64,000 nucleotides of DNA, taken from assembly GCF_002723975.1 (NCBI RefSeq), contig NZ_BEWO01000004.1:124001-188000 (forward strand), given 5' to 3'. The notes under the pieces are model-generated. The model was not told where the DNA came from and ran no database searches. It saw only the letters and a program-made list of their open reading frames with translations. Each line of letters begins with the position of its first letter. Positions within the stretch are counted from its first letter, which is position 1. This stretch comes from Gluconobacter japonicus. GTDB taxonomy: Bacteria > Pseudomonadota > Alphaproteobacteria > Acetobacterales > Acetobacteraceae. The translations under genes and the position numbers were made by a program. Positions 52,270 through 60,489 of this stretch are shown one piece after another.

Positions 52270-53007
52270 ATGTCAGACACTGCATCCGCTTCCTCCGCCG
52301 CCACCCCGATGCGTATCCGCGCCCGTGGCCGTTCCTTTCTGGCGCTCGTCCTGTCGCCAGAAGCGCCACTGAACCTCTGGCTGGCTGGCCTCGACCAGCA
52401 GATCGTACGATCCGGCGGCCTTTTCAGCGGGAAGCCGGTAATTCTTGACCTCGGACTTCTTGCAGCGGACACGACCGGTCTGACCACCCTCCTAGACGAC
52501 ATCCGCAGTCGGGGCGTTCGTATCATCAGCATTGAGGGCGGTGATCGCTCCTGGCCCGCCGTTGCCGGCTGGGACTGGCCAGCGTCCTTCGAAGGTGGTC
52601 GCCCGTCTGGCGAAATTGACCTCCCGGAGCAGGCAACAGAAGCAGATACAGCCGCAGCGTCATCCGTATCAGGCGGGCAAACCCTGGTTCTGGAAGGCGC
52701 GATCCGTTCCGGCCAATGCATCCAGCATATGCAAGGAGATGTCGTTATCCTGGGAGCTGTCTCGTCTGGAGCAGAAATCGTGGCGGCGGGATCAATCCAC
52801 GTTTACGGCATCCTCCGGGGGCGGGCGATCGCGGGGGTCGGCGGCAAGTCAGATGCCAGAATTTTTGCCTCCCGAATGGAAGCCGAATTACTGGCCTTGG
52901 ATGGTTTCTACGCCGTTACGGAAGATATCGACCCCACCGTTTTCGGACAGGCCGCGCAGGCACTTCTCGATGAGGACAGAGTCCGGGTCCTCCCACTTCC
53001 GCGCTGA
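52270..53007 (+). CDS. minC: Septum site-determining protein MinC
   Basis: MinC inhibits FtsZ ring formation away from midcell. The 245-residue product has an N-terminal FtsZ-inhibitory domain (RGRSFLALVLSPEAPLNLWL) and a C-terminal beta-helix domain (QHMQGDVVILGAVSSGAEIVAAGSIHVYGILRGRAIAG), which dimerises and binds MinD. The RAGA-type repeats of GDV and GRA turns are typical. The operon order minC-minD-minE is conserved. A Ser/Ala-rich stretch precedes the domain, so the start could be at 52309. Confidence 0.93.
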   Translation: MSDTASASSAATPMRIRARGRSFLALVLSPEAPLNLWLAGLDQQIVRSGGLFSGKPVILDLGLLAADTTGLTTLLDDIRSRGVRIISIEGGDRSWPAVAGWDWPASFEGGRPSGEIDLPEQATEADTAAASSVSGGQTLVLEGAIRSGQCIQHMQGDVVILGAVSSGAEIVAAGSIHVYGILRGRAIAGVGGKSDARIFASRMEAELLALDGFYAVTEDIDPTVFGQAAQALLDEDRVRVLPLPR

Positions 53008-53055
53008 GAAATCGGCTGATCCGTTATCAAAGTGATCTCATGCCACGAAACTGCC

Positions 53056-53109
53056 CCTATTCCCGTGTTGCCGGAAGGCTTCACTATCCCATAGGATACA
53101 GGGAATAGG
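53056..53109 (+). promoter_or_regulatory. 9-bp inverted repeat around a weak promoter before minD
   Basis: CCTATTCCC (53056-53064) and GGGAATAGG (53101-53109) are perfect inverted repeats. Between them lie TTGCCG (53068-53073) and TAGGAT (53092-53097), spaced 18 bp, resembling a weak sigma-70 promoter. This 158-bp minC-minD gap is larger than usual, so minDE may also be transcribed separately. The promoter call is tentative. Confidence 0.3.
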
Positions 53110-53165
53110 CGCGATTTTCGTGCAGGACGCGGCAAATGGCCGCAGACGCAGTTTTTGGAGTTTTC

Positions 53166-53984
53166 ATGGCCAAGGTTCTGGTTGTCACCTCAGGCAAGGG
53201 TGGCGTCGGCAAGACGACATCAACTGCTGCCCTCGGCGCAGCACTCGCACAGAGCGGGCAAAATGTTGTCGTTGTGGATTTCGATGTCGGTCTCAGAAAC
53301 CTTGATCTGGTCATGGGCGCAGAACGCCGTGTGGTGTTCGATCTCATCAATGTCGTACAGGGTGACGCCCGCCTGTCACAGGCCCTGATCCGCGACAAGC
53401 GCTGCGAAACACTCTCCATCCTTCCCGCCTCCCAAACGCGCGACAAGGATGCCCTGACGTCCGAAGGCGTGGCCCGCGTCATGGAAGAACTTCGCGAAAA
53501 GTTTGACTGGGTCATCTGTGACAGCCCGGCGGGTATCGAACGTGGCGCGCAGCTTGCCATGTATCATGCCGATGCTGCAGTCATCGTGACCAATCCAGAA
53601 GTCAGCTCCGTCCGTGACTCAGACCGCATTATCGGTCTGCTGGACAGCAAAACAGAGAAAGCAGAGCGCGGCGAGAAGATTGAAAAGCACCTGCTGCTGA
53701 CCCGCTACGATCCGGCTCGCGCAGCGCGCAAGGAAATGCTGAGCGTTGAAGACGTCCTGGAAATCCTGTCCATCCCGCTCGTGGGCATCGTTCCGGAAAG
53801 CGAAGATGTCCTGAAGGCCTCGAACGTCGGCGCCCCTGTCACGCTGTCTTCTCCTGAAAGCCTTCCGGCCCGCGCCTATTTCGAAGCCGCTCGCCGTCTG
53901 GCTGGTGAAAAAATTGATGTTTCCGTACCGACTGAGAAGCGCGGCTTTCTCGACTGGCTGTTTGGCAAGAAAGGTGCGGCATGA
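53166..53984 (+). CDS. minD: Septum site-determining protein MinD ATPase
   Basis: MinD is a membrane-cycling ATPase that recruits MinC and is released by MinE. The 272-residue product has the deviant Walker A motif GKGGVGKTT (Lys11 and Lys16), the [21 protein letters not shown] segment and the D-x-PAGIERGA motif. The C-terminal amphipathic helix is [13 protein letters not shown] start at 53166, where GGAG lies 5 nt upstream; an in-frame codon at 53136 would add ten residues. Confidence 0.97.
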   Translation: MAKVLVVTSGKGGVGKTTSTAALGAALAQSGQNVVVVDFDVGLRNLDLVMGAERRVVFDLINVVQGDARLSQALIRDKRCETLSILPASQTRDKDALTSEGVARVMEELREKFDWVICDSPAGIERGAQLAMYHADAAVIVTNPEVSSVRDSDRIIGLLDSKTEKAERGEKIEKHLLLTRYDPARAARKEMLSVEDVLEILSIPLVGIVPESEDVLKASNVGAPVTLSSPESLPARAYFEAARRLAGEKIDVSVPTEKRGFLDWLFGKKGAA

Positions 53985-54262
53985 GCTTTCTCGCAAACCT
54001 TTTCACGCGACGGCAGCAGTCCAGCAGCGCCGTTGCGCGTGACCGGCTCCAGATCCTTCTGGCTCATGAACGCAGTGCGGGGGAAGAAGGTGAGTCCGAC
54101 CTCCTGAAGCAGCTTCATAAAGAGATCATGGAAGTCATCGCACGCCATGTTGCCGTCGATCAGGACAAGGTCCAGATCAAACTGGACCGTGGCAGCGGAT
54201 GCTCCATGCTGGAAATTGACGTCGAAGTCCCGCAGGAACTCAGCAACAAGCGCGCATCCTGA
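53981..54262 (+). CDS. minE: Cell division topological specificity factor MinE
   Basis: MinE drives pole-to-pole oscillation by stimulating MinD. The 93-residue product has the MinD-binding [15 protein letters not shown] segment and the C-terminal topological domain ([26 protein letters not shown]). An N-terminal helix ([14 protein letters not shown]) is typical for membrane binding. Its ATG overlaps the minD stop (ATGA). Confidence 0.96.
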   Translation: MSFLANLFTRRQQSSSAVARDRLQILLAHERSAGEEGESDLLKQLHKEIMEVIARHVAVDQDKVQIKLDRGSGCSMLEIDVEVPQELSNKRAS

Positions 54263-54338
54263 TTATCTAGCAGGCCTGACACAGCAGGCGAGCTTTCCAT
54301 AACGGCCACTTGGTCGCACCAGAGTACGGAACACATTT

Positions 54339-54701
54339 ATGAGCGGCTTCTTCGGAAACATCGTCAATCAAGCCATGGGCGCCCTTGGTGGCCAGTTAGG
54401 TGACAAACTCGGTGGCAGCTTTGGGGACATGCTCAAAGGCGAAGGCCTGACCATGCTCATCAATCAGGCTAAAAGTGCTGGACTTGAAGAGAAGATCCAT
54501 TCCTGGATTGGGAACGGTGAAAATCTCCCCATTTCCACGGATGAACTTCGCAACCTGCTGACGGATCAGCAGGTCCAGATGCTCGTCTCCAAGACGGGCC
54601 TACCGGCAGCGACAATCCTTCCGGCTCTGGCCCAGCTTCTTCCGGCAGCGGTGGATCAGCACACGACTGACACACAGGTTCCTCCCGAACAGACAGCCTG
54701 A
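54339..54701 (+). CDS. YidB-like protein (DUF937 family)
   Basis: This 120-residue soluble protein starts MSGFFGNIVNQAMGALGGQL and has the LINQAKSAGLEEKIHSWIGNG and STDELRNLL motifs of the YidB/DUF937 family, small proteins of unknown function. The C-terminus has LPALAQLLPAAVDQ, as in YidB. It lies 76 nt past minE and may be part of the min unit or separate; function is not known. Confidence 0.85.
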   Translation: MSGFFGNIVNQAMGALGGQLGDKLGGSFGDMLKGEGLTMLINQAKSAGLEEKIHSWIGNGENLPISTDELRNLLTDQQVQMLVSKTGLPAATILPALAQLLPAAVDQHTTDTQVPPEQTA

Positions 54702-54708
54702 AAAATCT

Positions 54709-54746
54709 AAAAAGCCCCGGCCAACATTCCTTGGTCGGGGCTTTTT
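54709..54746. terminator. Bidirectional terminator between yidB-like and MRJP-like genes
   Basis: A 16-bp near-perfect stem (AAAAAGCCCCGGCCAA with TTGGTCGGGGCTTTTT, one GU pair) has a 6-nt loop and T runs on both sides. It serves the convergent genes on either side. Confidence 0.92.
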
Positions 54747-54749
54747 CAT

Positions 54750-55967
54750 TCAGTCCCCCGGCGTTCCAGCCTTGGTCAAAGCCGCATCAGGCAAGGCATT
54801 GTAGGATTCCGGCTCTTCGATGGGGAACCGGGCCAGAAGATAAGGGGGCTCCCGCCGGTCTTTCCCATCATTGAAAGATGCAAGCCGGTTCCATTGCCCA
54901 AACGTGCAATAGACATGCGTCTCGGACGCAAAGATCCCGTCCGGCGACACTATCCGGGGATCACGAAGCATCAGTTTGAACGATCCATCCGGGTCCCGCC
55001 GCAGAATACAGTCATGTTCATAATTGGTCGTATACAGGCGATCATGACTGTCAAAATCGAGGCCATCCGCGACACCTTTTTCCCCTTCATCCCGAATAGC
55101 CGCTTCGAGTTTAGCGTCATCTGACGCGGGATCTGTCAGAAGATCCACGGGGAGACTGTAAAGCCGTCGACTTGTCAGAGGCGCAAAATAAAGCCGCTGC
55201 TCGTCCTTTGTAAGGGCAATCCCATCTACCCCACCAGAAACCAGTTGTGGCTTTTTAGGCAGATACTGGCGAGGCTCTCCCTCAACAATCGCCAGAAAGC
55301 CCTGCTCTGGCAGAATAGCCCTGCTCTGGGCCAGAACCCGTCGTCCCTGCCCCGTTGCGACATCCACAACAACCAGAGCAGGCTCCGTCCCAAACGAGGA
55401 GTCCGTCACAAAAACTGTTCCCTCCGCTCCATGTGACAGAGAGACACGCAGATCATTCATGTGACTGTCAGGAAGCAGAACAGGCGCTTTGAGGAGGATC
55501 CTGTGCACAATGGTGTTGGTTTTCGGATCAATGCAGACAATTTTTGCTGCCCCTGCCCCAATCGGATGACCAGCTCGTTTTCCATCATCAATGGCCCAGA
55601 TCCGTCCATTACGATCCAAAGTCATTCCGTGAATGGATACAAGACACTCTGCATCAGAACGATGACTGGGAAGGCTTTCTTCTTTCGAGGGATAAGGCAC
55701 TACCTTTCCATTCACCAACTCTCCAAGCGTCGCGCCTTTATGGTTCACGGCATGTCTTGGAAAGCCAACGAAAATGCGTCCTTCTGGCAACACCACAACA
55801 CCGGACGGACCAGGACCATCAAACCTTGCAACAACTTCGAAAATACCATGCGGTACAGTTCCCCTGTCTTCATTTGAATCAGCAAAAGCAGAAGACATTC
55901 CCCATGGCGCAGCCGCCAGAGATGCAGGGGCTATCGAGGCCGTTCGCAGAAAATGGCGACGTTTCAC
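54750..55967 (-). CDS. Tat-exported MRJP/Yellow-family protein (dopachrome tautomerase-related)
   Basis: This 405-residue protein has a twin-arginine signal (KRRHFLRTASIAP, then a hydrophobic stretch and AFADS). The body is a beta-propeller with segments GMTLDRNGRIWAIDDGKRAG, NDLRVSLSHGAEGTVFVTDSS, GVDGIALTKDEQRLYFAPLTSRRLYSLP and GVADGLDFDSHDRLYTTNYEHD. These match bacterial homologues of the major royal jelly/Yellow family (PF03022). The substrate is unknown; relatives bind small amines or dopa derivatives. The GTG start has GGGAG 8 nt upstream. It is divergent from a TonB receptor. Confidence 0.82.
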   Translation of the reverse strand: MKRRHFLRTASIAPASLAAAPWGMSSAFADSNEDRGTVPHGIFEVVARFDGPGPSGVVVLPEGRIFVGFPRHAVNHKGATLGELVNGKVVPYPSKEESLPSHRSDAECLVSIHGMTLDRNGRIWAIDDGKRAGHPIGAGAAKIVCIDPKTNTIVHRILLKAPVLLPDSHMNDLRVSLSHGAEGTVFVTDSSFGTEPALVVVDVATGQGRRVLAQSRAILPEQGFLAIVEGEPRQYLPKKPQLVSGGVDGIALTKDEQRLYFAPLTSRRLYSLPVDLLTDPASDDAKLEAAIRDEGEKGVADGLDFDSHDRLYTTNYEHDCILRRDPDGSFKLMLRDPRIVSPDGIFASETHVYCTFGQWNRLASFNDGKDRREPPYLLARFPIEEPESYNALPDAALTKAGTPGD

Positions 55968-56150
55968 AGATCAAACTCCCATTTTTCATTACAACATTTC
56001 TGTGTCATAACGCTTCAAGTGATGGAACGGCGCCACACTGAAGCAAGAAATACGCAAATGTTATTGAAACGGAAGAAATTCCGTTGACCAAACCGATACA
56101 CGATAGCAATCTGTCTAATAGTTAATTCACTCTTGTGAGATCGTGAAATC
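55968..56150. other. Divergent promoter region between MRJP-like and TonB-receptor genes
   Basis: The 183-bp gap is AT-rich compared with its flanks and must contain both promoters. A TTGACC hexamer (56084-56089) suggests a plus-strand -35, without a clear -10. The palindrome at 56068 lies against it. Confidence 0.45.
56068..56085. promoter_or_regulatory. 7-4-7 palindrome, candidate operator
   Basis: AACGGAA and TTCCGTT flank GAAA, giving a perfect 18-bp inverted repeat. It overlaps the TTGACC -35 candidate of the TonB-receptor gene by two bases and lies about 65 bp before its start codon. The placement fits a repressor site controlling one or both divergent genes. The sequence does not resemble a Fur box that I can recognise. 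Confidence 0.4.
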
Positions 56151-58628
56151 GTGTCTGTACGTTTTTCCTCCCGGCATATCGTGCTTCTAGGTACCACTCT
56201 TCTTGGCTCCTCCCTTGTCATGCCGGTTACAGGACTCTGTGCAGCGCCTACGGCAAAAGCCGAAACCCCTCACAAGAAGACAAAAAACCGTACATCCGTC
56301 TCGTCAAACCGGATCAGGGATGTTTCCGGTGGCAATGAGTCTGTCATCGTCACCGGCACACGTGAATTCGGTAAGAAAGCACGCGATTCGATTTCCCCGA
56401 TCGACGTTGTTTCAAACCGGCAACTCGCAGCCACAGGTCAGCCAACCCTGCGTGACGCCCTGTCCCTCCTGCTGCCGTCTCTGACAGTTCCAACAGCCGG
56501 TTTCGACGCAGGCGCCCTGACAGATACGATTGCCCTGCGCGGCCTCAACCCCAACGAGACCCTTGTGCTCGTGGACGGCAAGCGCCGTCACACGACAGCC
56601 AATATCTATGCCGATCCAGGTCCGTCACAGGGTGCAACGCCTGTCGATATCGACATGCTGCCAATGTCCATGATCGATCATATCGAAGTCCTGCGTGATG
56701 GCGCCTCCGCCCAGTATGGCTCTGATGCCATCGCAGGTGTGGTCAACATCATCACCAAAAAGCAGGACCACGGCCTGAGCATGCGCTCCAACACGGGCAT
56801 TACCAGTGATGGAGACGGCTTTCAGCAGGGCGTCTATCTTGATGGCGGCTTCAATCTGAACAACCGCGGCTACGTACATATCGGTGGCGATTTCGTTCAT
56901 CAGGATCATGCATTCCGATCCGGAAAAGACAGCCGGACGAACACCTATGCCAACCAGCTCCTGAGCACGCCAGAGCAAACGCGTGAGAGCGTAGCCGTCA
57001 CCGCAGGGTATGACCTGACCGAAAACGTACAGGCCTATGCCAGCGCGACCTATGCGCATCGCCACGCAGAATCCTACCAGAACTACCGCCTGCCTACGAC
57101 CCTCACCGCCTATCCGGGATACGCCGCAAAATATCCTTATGGCTACTCGCCGATCATGGGCCTTGAGGAAAACGATTATGAACTCACCGCTGGCTTCAAG
57201 GGCATGCTGGCGGGCTGGCACTGGGATCTTTCAACCGTTTACGGTCGCGATTTTGACCGTTTCGACGCTCTGAGCACGATCAACAGCGCTGTTTACAAAG
57301 CGGATGGTCGCACGCCCACGAACTTCTACAACGCTCAGGGATACAACAACTCCCAGTGGACAAGCAGCTTCGACCTGTCCCGGAAGCTCAATTTCTCCTT
57401 CTGGCCGCACAGCATCAATATCGCGGGCGGCGCAGCCTACCGGTATGAATCCTATTCCATCGGAACCGGGTCAGCCGACAGCACAGCAGGCTCAGGCTCT
57501 GACGGCATTCCTGGCACGACAAAATATAATGCGGGCAACTGGTCGCGTGATGTAGCGTCCGGCTATATCGACATCGCAACGCATCTGATGAAGAACTGGC
57601 AGGTCGACCTGGCCGGGCGGATTGAACATTACACGGATGTGGGCAACGCGAAGACCGGCAAGATCTCCACACGGTATGACTTCAGCCCGCGCTTTGCCGT
57701 ACGCGGAACCTTCAGCAGCGGTTTCCACGCACCGACACTGGCCCAGCAGCATTATTCCGCTTTGGCTGTCTCACCGACGGCCGCCCGTGGCCTGATTGCA
57801 GCCAACTCCCCCGGCGCACTGGCCAACGGCGCCTCTCAGATGAAGCCGGAACAGGCCACCAGTGTTGAAGGCGGTATCGTAGTCGAACCAATCCGCAAGC
57901 TGCATGTGACAGTGGATGCCTATCAGATCGATCTGCGCGACCGTATTCAGCCAGGCGGAAACATCTATGGCGAGCAGGCCTACAAGGCGCTGCAGGCCAA
58001 CAACTTTCCTCTGCCAGACGGTTCACAGAACTGGAGCGCTGGTCAGCTCTCCACATACTGGTTTGCCAATGTCGCCAACACGCGTACGCAGGGCCTCGAT
58101 ATCAATGCGACCTATCCGAGCGAATTCGGTCGCTTTGGCCACGTAGACTGGGATGTCGCCATCAACCTGAACCGCACGCGCCTGCGTCATCAGGGCACCA
58201 GCACCACCGGTGCAGCCCTGCTGAGTGTGCCGTATGTCGCCTATCTGACAACGGCTTACCCACGCTCCAAGATTATTTTTGGTGGCCGCTGGCACTCCCC
58301 GAACAACACATGGGCCGTCTCCATTCACGAGATCCGCTATGGCCAAACCACATCGAACCTGACTTACTACACAGGCCCCAATGCGTTCTCGACCACGAAC
58401 TATCGTGAGTTCCAGAATGCCCCGAAATGGACGACCAACGCCTCCGTCACATACAACATAAACACGCGCTGGAGTGCGACAATCGGGGGTAACAACATCT
58501 TCGCCGCCTATCCTTCCGCTGTGCCGAAAGAAAACCGCTACCTTGGTGCTCCGAAGTATTACATGAGCACCAACCAGCTCGGAATTACCGGGGGCTACTA
58601 CTATCTCGACATTTCCGCCCGTTTCTAA
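56151..58628 (+). CDS. TonB-dependent outer-membrane receptor
   Basis: This 825-residue receptor has a signal peptide (about residues 1-32, ending GLCAAPTAKA) and a plug domain with ESVIVTGTRE, the likely TonB-box vicinity, then TLRDALSLLLPSLTVP and IEVLRDGASAQYGSDAIAGVVNII. A 22-strand barrel follows, ending YYLDISARF with a terminal Phe. Such receptors import siderophores, vitamins or sugars; no Fe-specific motif decides this. The GTG start lacks a strong ribosome-binding site. A hairpin (58637-58666) follows. Confidence 0.92.
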   Translation: MSVRFSSRHIVLLGTTLLGSSLVMPVTGLCAAPTAKAETPHKKTKNRTSVSSNRIRDVSGGNESVIVTGTREFGKKARDSISPIDVVSNRQLAATGQPTLRDALSLLLPSLTVPTAGFDAGALTDTIALRGLNPNETLVLVDGKRRHTTANIYADPGPSQGATPVDIDMLPMSMIDHIEVLRDGASAQYGSDAIAGVVNIITKKQDHGLSMRSNTGITSDGDGFQQGVYLDGGFNLNNRGYVHIGGDFVHQDHAFRSGKDSRTNTYANQLLSTPEQTRESVAVTAGYDLTENVQAYASATYAHRHAESYQNYRLPTTLTAYPGYAAKYPYGYSPIMGLEENDYELTAGFKGMLAGWHWDLSTVYGRDFDRFDALSTINSAVYKADGRTPTNFYNAQGYNNSQWTSSFDLSRKLNFSFWPHSINIAGGAAYRYESYSIGTGSADSTAGSGSDGIPGTTKYNAGNWSRDVASGYIDIATHLMKNWQVDLAGRIEHYTDVGNAKTGKISTRYDFSPRFAVRGTFSSGFHAPTLAQQHYSALAVSPTAARGLIAANSPGALANGASQMKPEQATSVEGGIVVEPIRKLHVTVDAYQIDLRDRIQPGGNIYGEQAYKALQANNFPLPDGSQNWSAGQLSTYWFANVANTRTQGLDINATYPSEFGRFGHVDWDVAINLNRTRLRHQGTSTTGAALLSVPYVAYLTTAYPRSKIIFGGRWHSPNNTWAVSIHEIRYGQTTSNLTYYTGPNAFSTTNYREFQNAPKWTTNASVTYNINTRWSATIGGNNIFAAYPSAVPKENRYLGAPKYYMSTNQLGITGGYYYLDISARF

Positions 58629-58636
58629 CACCTTCA

Positions 58637-58666
58637 GACTGGCGGAAACTCTCTTCTCCGTCAGTC
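58637..58666 (+). terminator. Weak terminator after TonB receptor
   Basis: GACTGGCGGA pairs with TCCGTCAGTC (one GU) across a 10-nt loop 8 nt past the stop. It is followed by TTCTCAAATATTTT, a broken T tract. Termination is plausible but weaker than elsewhere in the window. Confidence 0.5.
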
Positions 58667-58829
58667 TTCTCAAATATTTTCGACGTCCACATCGGACGCA
58701 TGTGTTGTCAGAGACTGGCACTTTCTTTTATTGAATTACGGCTCTTTCTCCCTGTCGCTGTACACAGACACATCGTTCGGTTACAGCCACAACACCCCAT
58801 TATTTTAAGAATATCTTGGGAAAAACGGA

Positions 58830-59831
58830 TCAGCGCTTCCAGATCCCGCAGAGAGACGCAATATGCCTCCGGCAGAGCGCAATATCAGGCGTCCCACTCT
58901 GCTTACATGCCAGCTCAAAAGCCTGCGTTTCCCGCATAGCTCGCGATAGAGCGTCGCTTGTCCAGCGATCAAGCGCGTGATTAAAAGCAGCCGTCCGTTT
59001 GAAAAACACAGGCGGCTTAAGAGACTTCATCGCCTCTGCGCGCCCCTGCCCGCTTTTCACGGCAAGCGCCACCTTTTGCAACCGCACCAGAACTCCCAGA
59101 ACAGCACGAGCCACAGCGACAGGGTTCGCGCCATCAGCCAGAGCACGCTCAAGAGCCTGATCTGCCTCTTCCCGACTGCCAGACAATGCCGCAAATACGG
59201 CATCTTCCAGAGAGCTTCCTCCGGCATCTCCCACGCAATCCTGAACTGCATCCAGATCCAGCCGTCCGTTAGCGCCGGCGTAGAGAACAAGCTTCTCGAT
59301 TTCGCCCCGGACTCCGCTCCTGTCAGCCCCCAGTCGCCCCATCAACCAAGTCAAGGCATCCCGATCAATCGAAACTGCCGCCTGTGACAAAGCTTCCGTA
59401 ACAGTCTGGGAAAGCGCACGTCCCTCTTCCGGGTAACAGGCTATGGAGGCAACATCTTTGCGGCTTTCTGCCAAGGCTCGTAATTTGGACCGGGAGGACA
59501 GTCCCGGCGCCTCAATGACAATGAGAGTATCCGTTTGCGTCTCCAGAGCCCGCGCCAAAAGAGGCGTTACGGAATCCTGCGCGTCCCTCACCCAGACCAC
59601 ACGTCGCCCACCAATCAGGGAGAGCGCCGTTGCCTCATCTTCCAGACGGTCCTGAGTATCGCGGTCCAGCTGCGCCACACGAAAAGGATCATCGAGCGTC
59701 TCTGCTACCAGACGAACAGAGTGTGCAGCACGTTCACGGATCAGGCCAGAATCTTCTCCATGGAGGAGAATGGCGCGCCATGTCCCCGCATCAGCCAAGG
59801 CACGCCCGATATTACGGGTCTCAACCTTCAT
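58830..59831 (-). CDS. holA: DNA polymerase III delta subunit
   Basis: The delta subunit opens the beta clamp in the clamp loader. The 333-residue product has the N-terminal domain (RAILLHGEDSGLIRERAAHSVR) and LIVIEAPGLSSRSKLRALAES, with the central DALTWLMGRLGADRSGVRGEIEKLVLYAG motif of the HolA family. The C-terminal collar helices follow. Its ATG overlaps the lptE stop by one base, as in many Alphaproteobacteria. Confidence 0.92.
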   Translation of the reverse strand: MKVETRNIGRALADAGTWRAILLHGEDSGLIRERAAHSVRLVAETLDDPFRVAQLDRDTQDRLEDEATALSLIGGRRVVWVRDAQDSVTPLLARALETQTDTLIVIEAPGLSSRSKLRALAESRKDVASIACYPEEGRALSQTVTEALSQAAVSIDRDALTWLMGRLGADRSGVRGEIEKLVLYAGANGRLDLDAVQDCVGDAGGSSLEDAVFAALSGSREEADQALERALADGANPVAVARAVLGVLVRLQKVALAVKSGQGRAEAMKSLKPPVFFKRTAAFNHALDRWTSDALSRAMRETQAFELACKQSGTPDIALCRRHIASLCGIWKR

Positions 59832-60487
59832 TAGTTGGTGATGGTTCCCTGAGAAATTCGTCCCGTTGCCGATGCCGGGAAGCCATCTGCACCCACTTTC
59901 TCTGTTGAAGTGCCGTTATCAGAAGGCATTCTGTCGGTATTGATATAACGCGGCAGATCTTCCTGAGTATTTTTGGAAGGAGTATTGTGGGATCTGAACC
60001 AGATTGCCAATTGCTGGGTCAAATTCTGCGCCAGAGTCTGAGCAACGCGCCCTTTGACCGTTTCATCGTTCAGCGTCTGGGCAAAGTACTGCTCAAACGT
60101 CGTATCGTATCCATCCAGCGTATTGACATCTCCCTGCGTCAGAAGCTGGGGAGACTGTTCTACCGTGAAGAGTTGCCAATGCGCATTACCCGTTACACGA
60201 TTTCGACCAGACGTGTTGTCTTGGTGAATATCAATAGCTTCCGTATTGGCTCCGGAATTGACCCGCAGTGTGTAACGCTGCGGGTTTTCAGGTCCTGCAC
60301 CTGAAAGATTTTTCTGAAGAGCCAAACGCAGTTGCTGACCGTAGCGTCCCTGAATGTTCGCCACATAAACCTGTGAAAGTTCAGTAGAAACATCCGTTGT
60401 CGGAGAGAGCTTTCCATAGAGAGGGGTGAAGCCACACCCTCCCACCATCAGAAAGCCTGCCATGGTCAGAACACTGCGACGCTTCAC
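59831..60487 (-). CDS. lptE: LPS assembly lipoprotein LptE
   Basis: LptE plugs the LptD barrel in the outer membrane during LPS export. The 218-residue product has a lipoprotein signal with the lipobox VGGC (Cys18), then GFTPLYGK, the hallmark of LptE/RlpB proteins. The C-terminal tail is polar and low complexity. The GTG start at 60487 lies 2 nt past the leuS stop; longer in-frame readings overlap leuS and are rejected. Confidence 0.88.
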   Translation of the reverse strand: MKRRSVLTMAGFLMVGGCGFTPLYGKLSPTTDVSTELSQVYVANIQGRYGQQLRLALQKNLSGAGPENPQRYTLRVNSGANTEAIDIHQDNTSGRNRVTGNAHWQLFTVEQSPQLLTQGDVNTLDGYDTTFEQYFAQTLNDETVKGRVAQTLAQNLTQQLAIWFRSHNTPSKNTQEDLPRYINTDRMPSDNGTSTEKVGADGFPASATGRISQGTITN

Positions 60488-60489
60488 GA

